A stretch of 64,000 nucleotides of DNA, taken from positions 248,001 through 312,000 of the forward strand of contig JADKGN010000001.1 of assembly GCA_016722705.1 (NCBI GenBank). Direction: 5' to 3'. Both the position numbers and the translations under genes were made by a program. Source of the DNA: Candidatus Dechloromonas phosphoritropha (GTDB lineage: Bacteria; Pseudomonadota; Gammaproteobacteria; Burkholderiales; Rhodocyclaceae). The notes under the pieces were generated by a model. It did not search any database. It had not been told where the DNA came from and worked only from the letters and a program-made list of their open reading frames with translations. Shown here one piece after another: positions 28,498 through 37,161 of this stretch; within the stretch, counting starts at the first letter, position 1, and every line of letters begins with the position of its first letter.

Positions 28498-29766
28498 ATG
28501 TGGCAAGGATCCGGCGATGTCGCCGACCGTCCTACCAGGTCAACGCTGGTTCTGCTCGCCAGCCTCTATTGCGCGCAGGGACTGCCATCGGGTCTGATCG
28601 CCCATTCGCTACCGGTGCTGCTGCGTCAGCACGGCGTCGACCTCGCGGTGATCGGCGTCCTCAAGCTGCTTGCGCTGCCGTGGATGCTCAAGGTGCTGTG
28701 GGCGCCCTGGGTGGACCGTATCGCCTCGGAACGCCTCGGCCATCATCGCGGCTGGATACTGCCGCTGCAGACAATCGTCATCCTCTGTGTCGCCAGCCTC
28801 GCCCTGATCAATCCGACGACCTTGTTCACGGTTCACTTGCCGTTGCTGCTCTTCGTGATCCTGGTCATCAACATGGCTGCCTCGACCCAGGACATCGCCA
28901 CCGACGGCCTCACCGTGCGCCTGTTGTCCGAGCGCGGGCGCGGTCTCGGCAACAGCCTGCAGGTCGGCGGCTACAAGGTCGGCATGATCATCAGCGGCAG
29001 CGGCCTGCTGATCGTCATTGACCAGCTTGGCTGGAATCTTGGTCTCGCCTTGATCACGCTGTTGCTGCTGTGGTGTACCGTTCCAATCTGGCGTTTCGCC
29101 GAACTGCAGTGGATTCCGCATCGGGCAATTGCAGCCGAGAGCGTCCGCGGACCACGCCTGCTGCTGACCCATTACCATGGCCTGCTGGCGCAGCCGGGCA
29201 TGCTCACCTGGCTGGCGGTGGTCCTGACTTTCAAGCTTGGTGATGCCCTGGGCTCGCCGATGATCAAGCCGATGCTCGTGGATCAGGGCTGGACCAACAC
29301 CGCTCTTGGCGAGTTGACCCTGATCAGCAGCATTGCCGGCATCGGCGGTGCCGCCCTCGGCGGCTTGCTCTACGCTCGGCTGGGCGCCCGGCGCTCGTTG
29401 CTGCTCTTCGGCAGCCTGCAGGCCGCGGGCATCGCGTCGATGGCCTCGCTCGTAAATGGCGGAGGCGACACTGGCTTGGTCTATGTGGTCGCCGTCGGCG
29501 AGCAAATCGCCGACGGCATGTCCACCGTTGCCCTGTTCGCGGTCATGATGCAGAAATGCCGCTCCGAGCACGAAGGTGGCGACTTCACTCTGCAAGCCAG
29601 CGCCCAGGTCCTGCTCGCCGGCATGGTCGGGGCGGCGAGCGGGGTATTGGCCATGGCGGTCGGCTACGTGACGCTGTTCGTCGTGGCTGGGGCGCTCGGA
29701 CTGACTGCGCTGACGCCGCTTCTGTGCGGTCTGGTAGAGCTGGAAAGCGCGGATGCCAGGATCTGA
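28498..29766 (+). CDS. MFS permease (AmpG/RhtX-like)
   Basis: 422 residues from ATG 28498, with about 12 hydrophobic helices. The N-terminal SLYCAQGLPSGLIAHSLPVL and MLKVLWAPWVDR resemble the AmpG/RhtX/FptX branch of the major facilitator superfamily, whose members import muropeptides or siderophores. The second half starts at about residue 220 (MLTWLAVVLTFKLGDALGSP). There are no neighbouring siderophore or ampC genes, so the substrate is open. The gene begins 158 bases after the HD-GYP stop and probably has its own promoter. Confidence 0.75.
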   Translation: MWQGSGDVADRPTRSTLVLLASLYCAQGLPSGLIAHSLPVLLRQHGVDLAVIGVLKLLALPWMLKVLWAPWVDRIASERLGHHRGWILPLQTIVILCVASLALINPTTLFTVHLPLLLFVILVINMAASTQDIATDGLTVRLLSERGRGLGNSLQVGGYKVGMIISGSGLLIVIDQLGWNLGLALITLLLLWCTVPIWRFAELQWIPHRAIAAESVRGPRLLLTHYHGLLAQPGMLTWLAVVLTFKLGDALGSPMIKPMLVDQGWTNTALGELTLISSIAGIGGAALGGLLYARLGARRSLLLFGSLQAAGIASMASLVNGGGDTGLVYVVAVGEQIADGMSTVALFAVMMQKCRSEHEGGDFTLQASAQVLLAGMVGAASGVLAMAVGYVTLFVVAGALGLTALTPLLCGLVELESADARI

Positions 29767-29929
29767 TTGCGCGATCGGGTATGGAGAGGCGAGGATGTTG
29801 CTTCAACCGAATGTACCCGCGTTCGCGCTCCCGGCCGGCAGCTTTCAGCCTCTATCAGGGCCACGGCGTAGCGCTTGGCTGGCTGCCATTGATTCATAGT
29901 TTTCCCTTTAAAAACAGTATGAATACGCG

Positions 29930-30595
29930 ATGATCACCAGATTTGTTCTGCGCGGCCACGGGGTTGCATTGATTTTTTTCTTGCCCTTCCTCGCCGCGGC
30001 CGCCGAGCCGCTGATTTTCGACAACTGCCTCGATGCCCAGGGCAGGACGGTAGCTGCCGCTGTCGACCGCGAGCAGACCATGCTGGTGCGTAACGAAAGC
30101 CAGCAGGGCCAGCCTTTCATCCGCTACAACCCGGACGTGCTGCCGTGGCTCGGTTCGGCCAGTCGGCTGTTCTTCTATGCGCACCAATGTGCCCGCCTTG
30201 GACTCCCGGCTGCCGGCCCGGAAAGCGCTCCCGACATCGCCCGCGAGGCGGATTGCCTTGGTCTCGGCGCGCTGCTCGGCAGCAAGTTGCCGCGGAGCGA
30301 GGATGTGCCGGCCCTGCAGGCCGCACTCACGTTCAGCGACGCCGAATGGGCCTTCCTGCCCGGACCTCCGCGCGGCTTTGACCTGTCCAGTTGCCGGGTG
30401 ACCAGTGACGGCGTGCTGCAACTGCCGCTCGCCAGGCAGCCGTCAGTGCGGCAGACGGCCTGGAACAACTGTACCCGTGCCTGTGGTGACAAGCTCTGGG
30501 CTTGCCAGAAACGTTGCCGCCACAGCGACTGTGAGCACTGCCTGAGTACCTGCAGCCTCTGCCGGAGCGGTTGCGGCGCTGCTCCGCGGCGCTAG
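29930..30595 (+). CDS. Secreted protein of unknown function with a Cys-rich C-terminus
   Basis: 221 residues. The N-terminal hydrophobic stretch GVALIFFLPFLAAAAEP looks like a Sec signal peptide cleaved after an Ala. The mature part has a few cysteines. The last 45 residues are very Cys-rich: NNCTRACGDKLWACQKRCRH then SDCEHCLSTCSLCRSGCG. That gives 11 Cys in a regular spacing suggestive of disulfide knots or metal binding. I recognise no family. It is a lone gene between the MFS permease and a convergent lipoprotein gene. Confidence 0.6.
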   Translation: MITRFVLRGHGVALIFFLPFLAAAAEPLIFDNCLDAQGRTVAAAVDREQTMLVRNESQQGQPFIRYNPDVLPWLGSASRLFFYAHQCARLGLPAAGPESAPDIAREADCLGLGALLGSKLPRSEDVPALQAALTFSDAEWAFLPGPPRGFDLSSCRVTSDGVLQLPLARQPSVRQTAWNNCTRACGDKLWACQKRCRHSDCEHCLSTCSLCRSGCGAAPRR

Positions 30596-30850
30596 CGTCG
30601 GGGGTTGATGATTCCGTGAACGATCATTTCTGCCATGGGTCGACGGGATTGCACGATCGATTTTTAGAGGATGGAATAAACGGCAGACCGGCAGCGCAGA
30701 TGATGCTGAACGCGATGGAACGTGGGCAACTGGAATCGAGGCGCGTCGGCGCAGGACGGCGCCAGCCTTGGCCATGCGTTCGCAAGTGGTGCCCAATTGT
30801 GCTTGCGGGAGCGACAACAAGAGTGTCGCGGCGGTCCGCGCATGGAACGC
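30596..30850. other. 255-bp convergent intergenic region
   Basis: This lies between the Cys-rich secreted protein gene and the convergent lipoprotein gene. No convincing coding sequence, RNA or terminator is visible; short open frames on both strands have no recognisable content. Confidence 0.4.
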
Positions 30851-31081
30851 TCAATTCTGCGCTTTCCGCCAGCCCTTTGCCTCCATGCAGCCGTGCATCC
30901 GCCGCACGCTCTCGTTGGTGACCATGCCGTCAACTCCGGGGTAGGTCCGCTGCTTGCAGAACGTCACGTCCTGGTCGTATTCACCGGGCGCGGCGCCGGG
31001 CTTCTCCCAGTGCCAGCCCGGGAAGAGCGCGCAACCGGCCAGGCTGGCCAGCAGAATGATGATTGGCGTTGCTGATCTCAT
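30851..31081 (-). CDS. Small lipoprotein of unknown function
   Basis: 76 residues from ATG 31081. Lipobox IIILLASLAGC, then a mature part of about 58 residues with EKPGAAPGEYDQDVTFCKQR and MHGCMEAKGWRKAQN. Two Cys beyond the lipidated one could form a disulfide. Conserved small lipoproteins with an ending like CMEAKGWR occur in Betaproteobacteria, function unknown. It is 36 bases downstream of the spermidine-synthase-like gene and probably co-transcribed with it. Confidence 0.6.
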   Translation of the reverse strand: MRSATPIIILLASLAGCALFPGWHWEKPGAAPGEYDQDVTFCKQRTYPGVDGMVTNESVRRMHGCMEAKGWRKAQN

Positions 31082-31117
31082 GGCCAGGATTCTACCCCGA
31101 GCGGCGCCTTGCACGCC

Positions 31118-33154
31118 TTACATCAGGATCGCGAACAGGCTGCTGTAGTCATCCTGCCACGGCCGGAAACCCGGCTTGTCGGCCAGCAGTTTGGCATCTT
31201 CGAATCCTTGGTGGCAGAAGAAGGTGTCATCCTGGGCGATCAGTGCCCAACGGGAGCGGAAGATGCCGTTCTCGCGGTCGTCGTCGTGATCGACGATGCG
31301 CGCGGGCCGGCCCAGGTGGTCGGCGGCAGCCTTGATCACGGGGCGAAGGTCGAGGAAGCGGTTGGTGATGTGCACCGCGAGGACGCCGTCGGGCTTCAGG
31401 TGGCGGAAATAGAGTTCGAAGGCCTGGCGGGTCAATAGATGAACGGGCACCGAATCGCCCGAGAAGGCATCGACGATCAGCACGTCGAACTGCTGCGGCG
31501 GCTCGGCTTCCAGTTGCAGGCGGGCATCGCCGAGGATGATGTCGGTCTGTGCCCGGGTTTGCGCGAGGAAGCTGAAGTGGCTGCGGGCCACGTCGATGAC
31601 CAGCGGATCGATGTCGTAGAGGCGGTAGTAGTCACCGGCGCGGCCGTAGGCGACGAGCGTGCCGATGCCGATGCCAACGACGCCGACGCGCAACGGGCCG
31701 CTGCCAGCCTTGGCGAGCAGCGCCTTGCCGGCGCCGCCTTCACTGCTGTAATAGGTGGTCGGCGACAGCGCCTTGTCGGCCGCGATGAACTGCCGACCAT
31801 GGATGATCTGGCCGTGCAGCATGGTGCGGAAGCCGGTTTCCGGGTTGCTATGGACGGTCAGGGTGCCGTAGAAGTTGCGCAGCAGGGCGTCGGCGCCGCT
31901 GTTTTCCGCGACGTGGTCGGCCACGCGCACGCCAGTCAGCGCGATGAGGATGAGCGCACTGCCGGCGCCGGCAGCCAGTCGCCAGCGCCGCTCCCCGACG
32001 GGCAGCGTCGCGATGACGGCGATGGCAACAACCAGTCCGGTGAGCACGATGGCGATCGAGAGTTCATAGTGGCTGTTGAAGAAATACGGAGCGACGACGC
32101 CGACAAAAAAGCCACCGAGGGCGCCGCCGGCGGCGAGCATCAGGAAATAGGTGGTCAGTTGCGCGGGATGCGGCTGAAGCCTGGCGAGTTCGCCGTGGCA
32201 TGCCATGCAGGCGACGAAGAAGGCGACGAGGTTGATCCCCATCGACAACTGAATCGGCAGCGCGCTCAAGCCCAGGGTCGGCAGCCAGGCCAGGGCGGCC
32301 AGGCTGACGACGAGCAGCGGCAGGTACACAGCGCGCCGGTACCAGCAGCGGCTCCCGAAGGCGAGAATGAAGGAAAGCAGGTAGAGGCTGAGCGGGGCTA
32401 CCCAGAGCAACGGGATGGGGGCGATGTTCTCGGTCAGGAAGCTGGTGTTGGCGACCATCAGTATCGATGGGCAGGCAGCCAGCGCCGCCCACAGCATTAG
32501 CTGGCGGCCGGTGATCGGCTGAATGTCATCGTGGTGCTTGAGCGCCAGGGGCTGGCTGTTGCGTCCGCGCCAGGCGAGCAGGCCGCAGGAGACGACGAAG
32601 GTGGCGAAAAGCCCCGACCATGCCCATGACTGCAGGCGCGTCGGTAGTACCGGTTCGATGGCGAGGGGATAGGCGATCAGCGCCAGCATCGAGCCGAAGT
32701 TGGAGAGTGCGAACAACCGGTAGGGAACCTGGCCGGAACGCTCGCGGGCGAACCACGCCTGGACCAACGGGCCGGTGGTCGATAGCACGAAGTAAGGGAG
32801 GCCGATCGAGGCGAGAAGCAGTCCAAGGATGCGCAGTGTCGGGTTTTCGGCGCCAGTCGGTTTCCAGGCGTCACTCGGGGAGATCGGCATGACCAGCAGA
32901 CTGGCGAGCAGCAGGACAATGTGCAACTGACTCTGGCGGCGCGGCGAAAGGCGGGCGACGATCCAGTGGGAATAAAGGTAGCCGAGCAGCAGGATCATCT
33001 GGAAGAAGAGCATGCACGTCGTCCACACCGACGCCGATCCGCCGAACCACGGCAGGATCATCTTGCCGATCATCGGCTGTACCTGAAAGAGCAGGAAGGC
33101 GCTGAGAAATATTGTCAGCCCGTAGTGGAAGGTCAAACGCAGGTCGATTTTCAT
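31118..33154 (-). CDS. Fused polytopic membrane protein/spermidine synthase-like methyltransferase-fold protein
   Basis: 678 residues from ATG 33154. The N-terminal part (about 10-440) has some 12-14 hydrophobic helices, starting FHYGLTIFLSAFLLFQVQPM. The C-terminal part (about 450-678) has the spermidine synthase fold: RVGVVGIGIGTLVAYG (nucleotide loop), YRLYDIDPLVIDVARSHF, IILGDARLQLE and VDAFSGDSVPVHLLT. Such fused MFS/SpeE-like proteins are widespread and their reaction is not established. Polyamine aminopropyl transfer or a methyltransfer are both possible. No speD neighbour is present. Confidence 0.78.
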   Translation of the reverse strand: MKIDLRLTFHYGLTIFLSAFLLFQVQPMIGKMILPWFGGSASVWTTCMLFFQMILLLGYLYSHWIVARLSPRRQSQLHIVLLLASLLVMPISPSDAWKPTGAENPTLRILGLLLASIGLPYFVLSTTGPLVQAWFARERSGQVPYRLFALSNFGSMLALIAYPLAIEPVLPTRLQSWAWSGLFATFVVSCGLLAWRGRNSQPLALKHHDDIQPITGRQLMLWAALAACPSILMVANTSFLTENIAPIPLLWVAPLSLYLLSFILAFGSRCWYRRAVYLPLLVVSLAALAWLPTLGLSALPIQLSMGINLVAFFVACMACHGELARLQPHPAQLTTYFLMLAAGGALGGFFVGVVAPYFFNSHYELSIAIVLTGLVVAIAVIATLPVGERRWRLAAGAGSALILIALTGVRVADHVAENSGADALLRNFYGTLTVHSNPETGFRTMLHGQIIHGRQFIAADKALSPTTYYSSEGGAGKALLAKAGSGPLRVGVVGIGIGTLVAYGRAGDYYRLYDIDPLVIDVARSHFSFLAQTRAQTDIILGDARLQLEAEPPQQFDVLIVDAFSGDSVPVHLLTRQAFELYFRHLKPDGVLAVHITNRFLDLRPVIKAAADHLGRPARIVDHDDDRENGIFRSRWALIAQDDTFFCHQGFEDAKLLADKPGFRPWQDDYSSLFAILM

Positions 33155-33308
33155 CGGAGTTGTCGCTGGTGGCGCAAGCACGCCCTGTTAAGAGAAGACC
33201 GCCTCGCGCACTGTCGAGACCCAGGCATTGCGACTGACTGGCAAGCCGCACGGCTCCGCGATGGCATTGATGGCACCAATGCCGGAATCGCAAAGTGTGC
33301 GGGGAAGG

Positions 33309-33875
33309 CTACGACTTCCTGTCGGCAATGTCGACATAGAATGCCTGAATCCGGGACATGTCGGCATCGATGTCGCCCATTGTCGCGAACAGGGGGCCGA
33401 TGCCGGCCAATTTTTGCCGGAAGTCCAGATAACCCAGGGCGATCGGCACGCCAGCGCCGTGGGCGATGAAGTAGAAGCCGGTTTTCCAGTGCCTGACCTT
33501 GCCGCGCGTGCCCTCGGGGGAAATAATCACGGTCAGGCGTTGGCTGCGCTGAAATGCCTCGATTGTGCCTTGCACCAGATTACCGCAGCGTTCCCGGTTC
33601 ACCGGAATGCCTCCCAACCAACGCATCAAGCCGGCGCCAATCGGCGGGAAGAGGCTGGATTTTCCCATCCAGTAGACCCTCAGACGCAACGCAAAACAGA
33701 CCATCAGGGTCACGGGAAAATCCCAGTTGCTGGTATGCGGGGCGGCAATCAGCACGTACTTGGGGACGTCAGGCGCGCGGCCTTCGATGCGCCATCCCGA
33801 CAGCCACAATATAAGCCGCGACAGCCAGTGCATCAGAGTGTTGATGATGGGAGTGTCGAAGATTGTCGAATGCAT
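33309..33875 (-). CDS. Lysophospholipid acyltransferase family protein (PlsC-like)
   Basis: 188 residues from ATG 33875, preceded by GGAACG. An amphipathic N-terminus (LMHWLSRLILWLSGW) is followed by the acyltransferase motifs: VLIAAPHTSNWDFPV (HX4D), a second block with GGIPVNRER, IISPEGTRGKVRHWKTGFYF (EGTR) and GVPIALGYLDF. It should transfer acyl groups to a lysophospholipid or similar acceptor at the inner membrane. Short members like this are common; the acceptor is unknown. It is preceded by a decayed DUF1684 gene on the opposite strand. Confidence 0.82.
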   Translation of the reverse strand: MHSTIFDTPIINTLMHWLSRLILWLSGWRIEGRAPDVPKYVLIAAPHTSNWDFPVTLMVCFALRLRVYWMGKSSLFPPIGAGLMRWLGGIPVNRERCGNLVQGTIEAFQRSQRLTVIISPEGTRGKVRHWKTGFYFIAHGAGVPIALGYLDFRQKLAGIGPLFATMGDIDADMSRIQAFYVDIADRKS

Positions 33876-34082
33876 CGGCTGGTCGTTCCGGAAGTGGCAG
33901 GCGAGGGCACGTGGCTCGCGTAGCCATCCGGTCAATGGTTGAGACTCGGGGGCAGTGGAAGATACCCCAGATTCGGCTTGGGTGGGGATTGGCCTCATCC
34001 AGCGGGATGAAATTCCTGCTTCCGCGAACTCTGGAATCCGCGAGTATCGGTACACCAGGGTTCGGCATGCACAATACGGACC

Positions 34083-34541
34083 GATGCCACGGGCCAGCCG
34101 TCCGCGGTCAACCACGAAATCTGTTCATTTTTCATCGTCGACCGTGATAGTCGCCGGGTGGCCCGGGTCCGCGACCGCAACTGGGCGGCGCGCAAGTCGA
34201 CTCCCACCCTGGATCATTTCGCTTTTGACTCCGCCTGGCGGATCGAGGCGGAATGGCAGTTGCTGTCACTGCCGTGCAAGATGGAGGTAGTCGATGTCGG
34301 TCAGCGACAAGGAGGTTTTCTTCGCCTTCCGTGATGCGAGCCGCGGCAGGGAGACCTACGGCGCCGGGTGCTTCCTGAAGGCACCTGCCGCGGTCGACGG
34401 CAAAATTGCCCTCGAATTCAACTTCATCTGCAAACCGCCCTGCGCTATCACGCCTTTTGCCACGTGCCCGTTGTCGCCCCGGAGAACTGGCTGCCGTTCG
34501 CCGTGCCGGTGGGCGAGAAGAAATGGGCCGTGGGTATTTAG
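34083..34541 (+). pseudogene. DUF1684 family gene, decayed (two frameshifts and an internal deletion)
   Basis: Pieces of a DUF1684 protein appear in two frames. From 34083: IVDRDSRRVARVRDRNWAAR and LDHFAFDSAWRIEAEWQLLS. From about 34306 in the next frame: EVFFAFRDASRGRETYGAGC, then FNFICKPPCAITPFATCPL. After about 34465 the first frame resumes with VVAPENWLPFAVPVGEKKWA and stops at TAG 34539-34541. Between the first two pieces about 40 residues of the family are missing. The conserved NPPCA segment reads KPPCA here. The 5' part of the gene is not recognisable. The stop overlaps the end of the convergent channel gene. Confidence 0.65.
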
Positions 34542-34996
34542 ACGCGGGGTTCGTTATGGCTTGCCAGCGCCTGGCTCTGCGTCTTGATCAGATGTTGCAG
34601 GATCGCCATCAGCGCGGCGGCGGTCATACCCAGCATGAGCACGCCGTTCAGCGCCTCGAGGGGGCCAAGCAGTTTGTGTTCCTTGCTCATGACGATGTCG
34701 CCGTAACCGAGCGAGGTAAAATTGACGGCCGAGTGGTAGATCGCCTCGTAGAGTTCCCCGAACTCGCCGAGCCACAGGAAGAGCGCACCCCAGAGGGCGA
34801 TCTGCAGGAAATTGCCGACCATCATCACCAGCATGGCGACCAGCAGCGGACGGATGCCAGCGAGAAAGCCGGGCTGTGCCGGCCCGTCAGCCGCCTGCCG
34901 AATGTAGTAGCGGACGCACCAGAAGGCGACCGCCACCTGCAGGATCAGGCAGAGCAGCATGGCCGGCAGGCCGATCAGATAGTTACTCAGTGTCAT
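34538..34996 (-). CDS. Two-transmembrane potassium channel-like protein
   Basis: 152 residues from ATG 34996. TM1 (about 5-28), a cytoplasmic or amphipathic segment, a helix (LVAMLVMMVGNFLQIALWGA), the pore helix plus selectivity filter AVNFTSLGYGDIVMS (TxxGYGD, the K+ filter) and a last TM (LNGVLMLGMTAAALMAILQH). It matches the Ion_trans_2 type. There is no RCK or cyclic-nucleotide domain. The start overlaps the stop of the DUF2955 gene (ATGA), so the two are translationally coupled and it is the last gene of the efflux run. Confidence 0.78.
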   Translation of the reverse strand: MTLSNYLIGLPAMLLCLILQVAVAFWCVRYYIRQAADGPAQPGFLAGIRPLLVAMLVMMVGNFLQIALWGALFLWLGEFGELYEAIYHSAVNFTSLGYGDIVMSKEHKLLGPLEALNGVLMLGMTAAALMAILQHLIKTQSQALASHNEPRV

Positions 34997-36039
34997 GCGC
35001 TTTCCTCCATGGTGTTGCAGGGTGGTTTGGCGGCCGGCGCCCGCGCGGCGCGCCAGCGCTCGAGCAGCCACACGGTACCCCAGGCGTAGAGCGCGACGGC
35101 GACGAAGAGGCCGGTGCGGACGGTTGATGCCTGGAGCACGCTCTTGCCGCTGGCGCTGTCCTCGATCGCCGGGCCGAGCAGGATCAGCGCCGTGATCAGC
35201 GCGTTGCTCCAGAACGAGGGGCGGAATGCCGTGCGCCGCGTGCCGAAGATGCCCGATCCTACCCACAGCGCGGCCGCCGTCAGCCACAGCATGAGCATCC
35301 ACAGGTTGGGCAGCAAAGAAAGGCCGAGCCAGACCAGCGCGGCGATCAGCGCGCCCATCAGGGTCGAGCCGACCAGTTCGCGGCCGGCGTGGCGGGCGTC
35401 GGTTTCCCCGGCCTGCTGGCCGAGGGCGACCGTCTTCAGAATTGCCGCCAGGTAGAGCGAAGGATTGGTCAGGGCGAGGATGAAGACCGGCATGACGATC
35501 AGCACCGCGCGCAGGGCGATCCAGCGTGCCGCCTCGGTGGTCATGGTCGGCGCCCCGGCGGCGCTGCCGGCGGGACCGGGTGCATCGGGAAACAGGGCGT
35601 TGGAGAGACTGCTGACCAGCGTTCCGGTGCCGATCCCGATGGCCAGTGTCAGACTCAACATGCCGATCAGCGCCTGGTCGGCGACACCGACGACCGGGAT
35701 CAGGGCGAAGGCGATGACGAGGATCATGGTGAGCGGGCTGCCGCTGCGCAGCCCCATGAGAAAGATGCCATACAGCACCCCGGCCGTCAGCAGGATACCG
35801 GCGACCGCGTAGTGCTCAAGCAGCGGGACCATGACCACGCCGGCGGCCACCAGCGCGGCGAAGGCCAGCGCCGCGACGGCGCCCTTGAGCAGCGGCAGCG
35901 GCGGGCCCGGCTTGCACAGTACAAGCACGGCCATCACGCAGACGACGAAGGGCATTGGCAGCGCGAACCCGTAGGCGATCAGGACGGCGAGGCCGAGTCC
36001 GCTCGCCAGGCGCAGGGTGGCCTTGTCAGCGCGCTGCAT
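34993..36039 (-). CDS. DUF2955/FUSC-like inner-membrane protein
   Basis: 348 residues with about 9-10 hydrophobic helices, starting LASGLGLAVLIAYGFALPMP. Proteins of this type (aromatic-acid exporter or fusaric-acid-resistance-like) normally pair with an HlyD-type periplasmic adaptor and an outer-membrane factor. Here both lie directly upstream (HlyD-like 9 bases away). It probably acts as the inner-membrane pump of a tripartite export system for aromatic or other weak acids. The substrate is unknown. Confidence 0.75.
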   Translation of the reverse strand: MQRADKATLRLASGLGLAVLIAYGFALPMPFVVCVMAVLVLCKPGPPLPLLKGAVAALAFAALVAAGVVMVPLLEHYAVAGILLTAGVLYGIFLMGLRSGSPLTMILVIAFALIPVVGVADQALIGMLSLTLAIGIGTGTLVSSLSNALFPDAPGPAGSAAGAPTMTTEAARWIALRAVLIVMPVFILALTNPSLYLAAILKTVALGQQAGETDARHAGRELVGSTLMGALIAALVWLGLSLLPNLWMLMLWLTAAALWVGSGIFGTRRTAFRPSFWSNALITALILLGPAIEDSASGKSVLQASTVRTGLFVAVALYAWGTVWLLERWRAARAPAAKPPCNTMEESA

Positions 36040-36048
36040 GGCCGGCGC

Positions 36049-37161
36049 TCAGTAGAGGTAGGAGAGCCAGCTCATGACTCGAATGTAGGCGGCGGCGAGC
36101 AGGTTCATCACCGGGTTGTCTCCGGTGTAGACCAGCACGTCGGCCTGCCCACCGATGCGCGCGCCGTGCAGGCGGTCGCGTTCGGCGGGGTCGAACTCGA
36201 TCGCCACCGGGAAGCGTTGCGCCTGACGCAGCCAGTCGCGGCTGTTCTGCACCGTCGGCAGGGCGCCCGGGGAGCCGGCCTGGCCGCTCTCGACGCCGCC
36301 GCCGATGCTGCGGACGCGGCCCTTGAACACCTCGCCCGGCATGACGTCGAGGACGATGGCGACCTCGTCGCCGGGATCGATGTTGCCGAGGTTGTTCTCG
36401 GTCATGTCGGCGCTGATCCACAGGTCGTGCAGCGCGATCAGCGTCATCAGCGGCGTTCCGGCGGCCGCGAAATAACCCACGTCGAGCTGGAGGTCGGTGA
36501 CGGTGCCGCGCGCCGGGGCGACGATGCGAGTTCGCGCCAAGTCGAGCTCGGCTTTTTCCACGGCCTTGCGGGCGCTCTGCAACTGGGCATTGGCATCGCC
36601 GCTGTCGCCAGCGGATTCCTGCGCCTTGCGCAGGTCGGCCTCGGCCCGCTTGGCCTTGGCCCGCGATTCCTCGCGGGTCGACTGGGCAATTTCCAGGCGG
36701 CGCACCGAGATGGCGCCAGGGTCTTCGGCATACAGCCGCTCCTGACGGCTGGCATCCTTTTCCGCCATGTCGCGGTTGGCCTCGGCTGCCTGCAGCGAAG
36801 CACGGGCGGCGTCGACGGCGGCCGCCGAGGCGTTGACCGAGCGCCGCACCGACTCGTGATCGGCGCGAGCGCGCTGCAGGGCGATTTCGTACTGGCCGGG
36901 GTCGATGTCGAACAGCGGCTGGCCCGGCTCGACCTCGTCGTTGTTGCGGACGTGGACCTTGAGCACCTTGCCGGGAACTTCGGCGGCGACCGGCACGACG
37001 AAGGCCTGGAAGCGCGCCTGCGAGGTGTGCGGGGTCAGGCGATCGCCGATAAAGTAAAGAAGGAGGCTGACGACGATCAGGACGGCGACGGCGAGGGCGC
37101 CGATGCGCGTACCGCGCCCGGTGTCCGGCGCGGGCTGGGGAACAGGGGAATCCGGGGTCAT
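36049..37161 (-). CDS. HlyD/EmrA-family periplasmic adaptor protein
   Basis: 370 residues: one N-terminal membrane anchor (IGALAVAVLIVVSLLLYFIG), the barrel-sandwich (lipoyl-like) halves VAAEVPGKVLKVHVRNNDEV and RIVAPARGTVTDLQLDVGYF, and a long coiled-coil hairpin between them (about 95-205, Ala/Glu/Lys-rich). The beta-barrel domain follows (DLWISADMTENNLGNIDPGD). It bridges an inner-membrane pump and an outer-membrane channel. It overlaps the TolC-like gene by 4 bases (ATGA) and precedes the DUF2955 gene by 9, so the three form one export system. Confidence 0.88.
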   Translation of the reverse strand: MTPDSPVPQPAPDTGRGTRIGALAVAVLIVVSLLLYFIGDRLTPHTSQARFQAFVVPVAAEVPGKVLKVHVRNNDEVEPGQPLFDIDPGQYEIALQRARADHESVRRSVNASAAAVDAARASLQAAEANRDMAEKDASRQERLYAEDPGAISVRRLEIAQSTREESRAKAKRAEADLRKAQESAGDSGDANAQLQSARKAVEKAELDLARTRIVAPARGTVTDLQLDVGYFAAAGTPLMTLIALHDLWISADMTENNLGNIDPGDEVAIVLDVMPGEVFKGRVRSIGGGVESGQAGSPGALPTVQNSRDWLRQAQRFPVAIEFDPAERDRLHGARIGGQADVLVYTGDNPVMNLLAAAYIRVMSWLSYLY

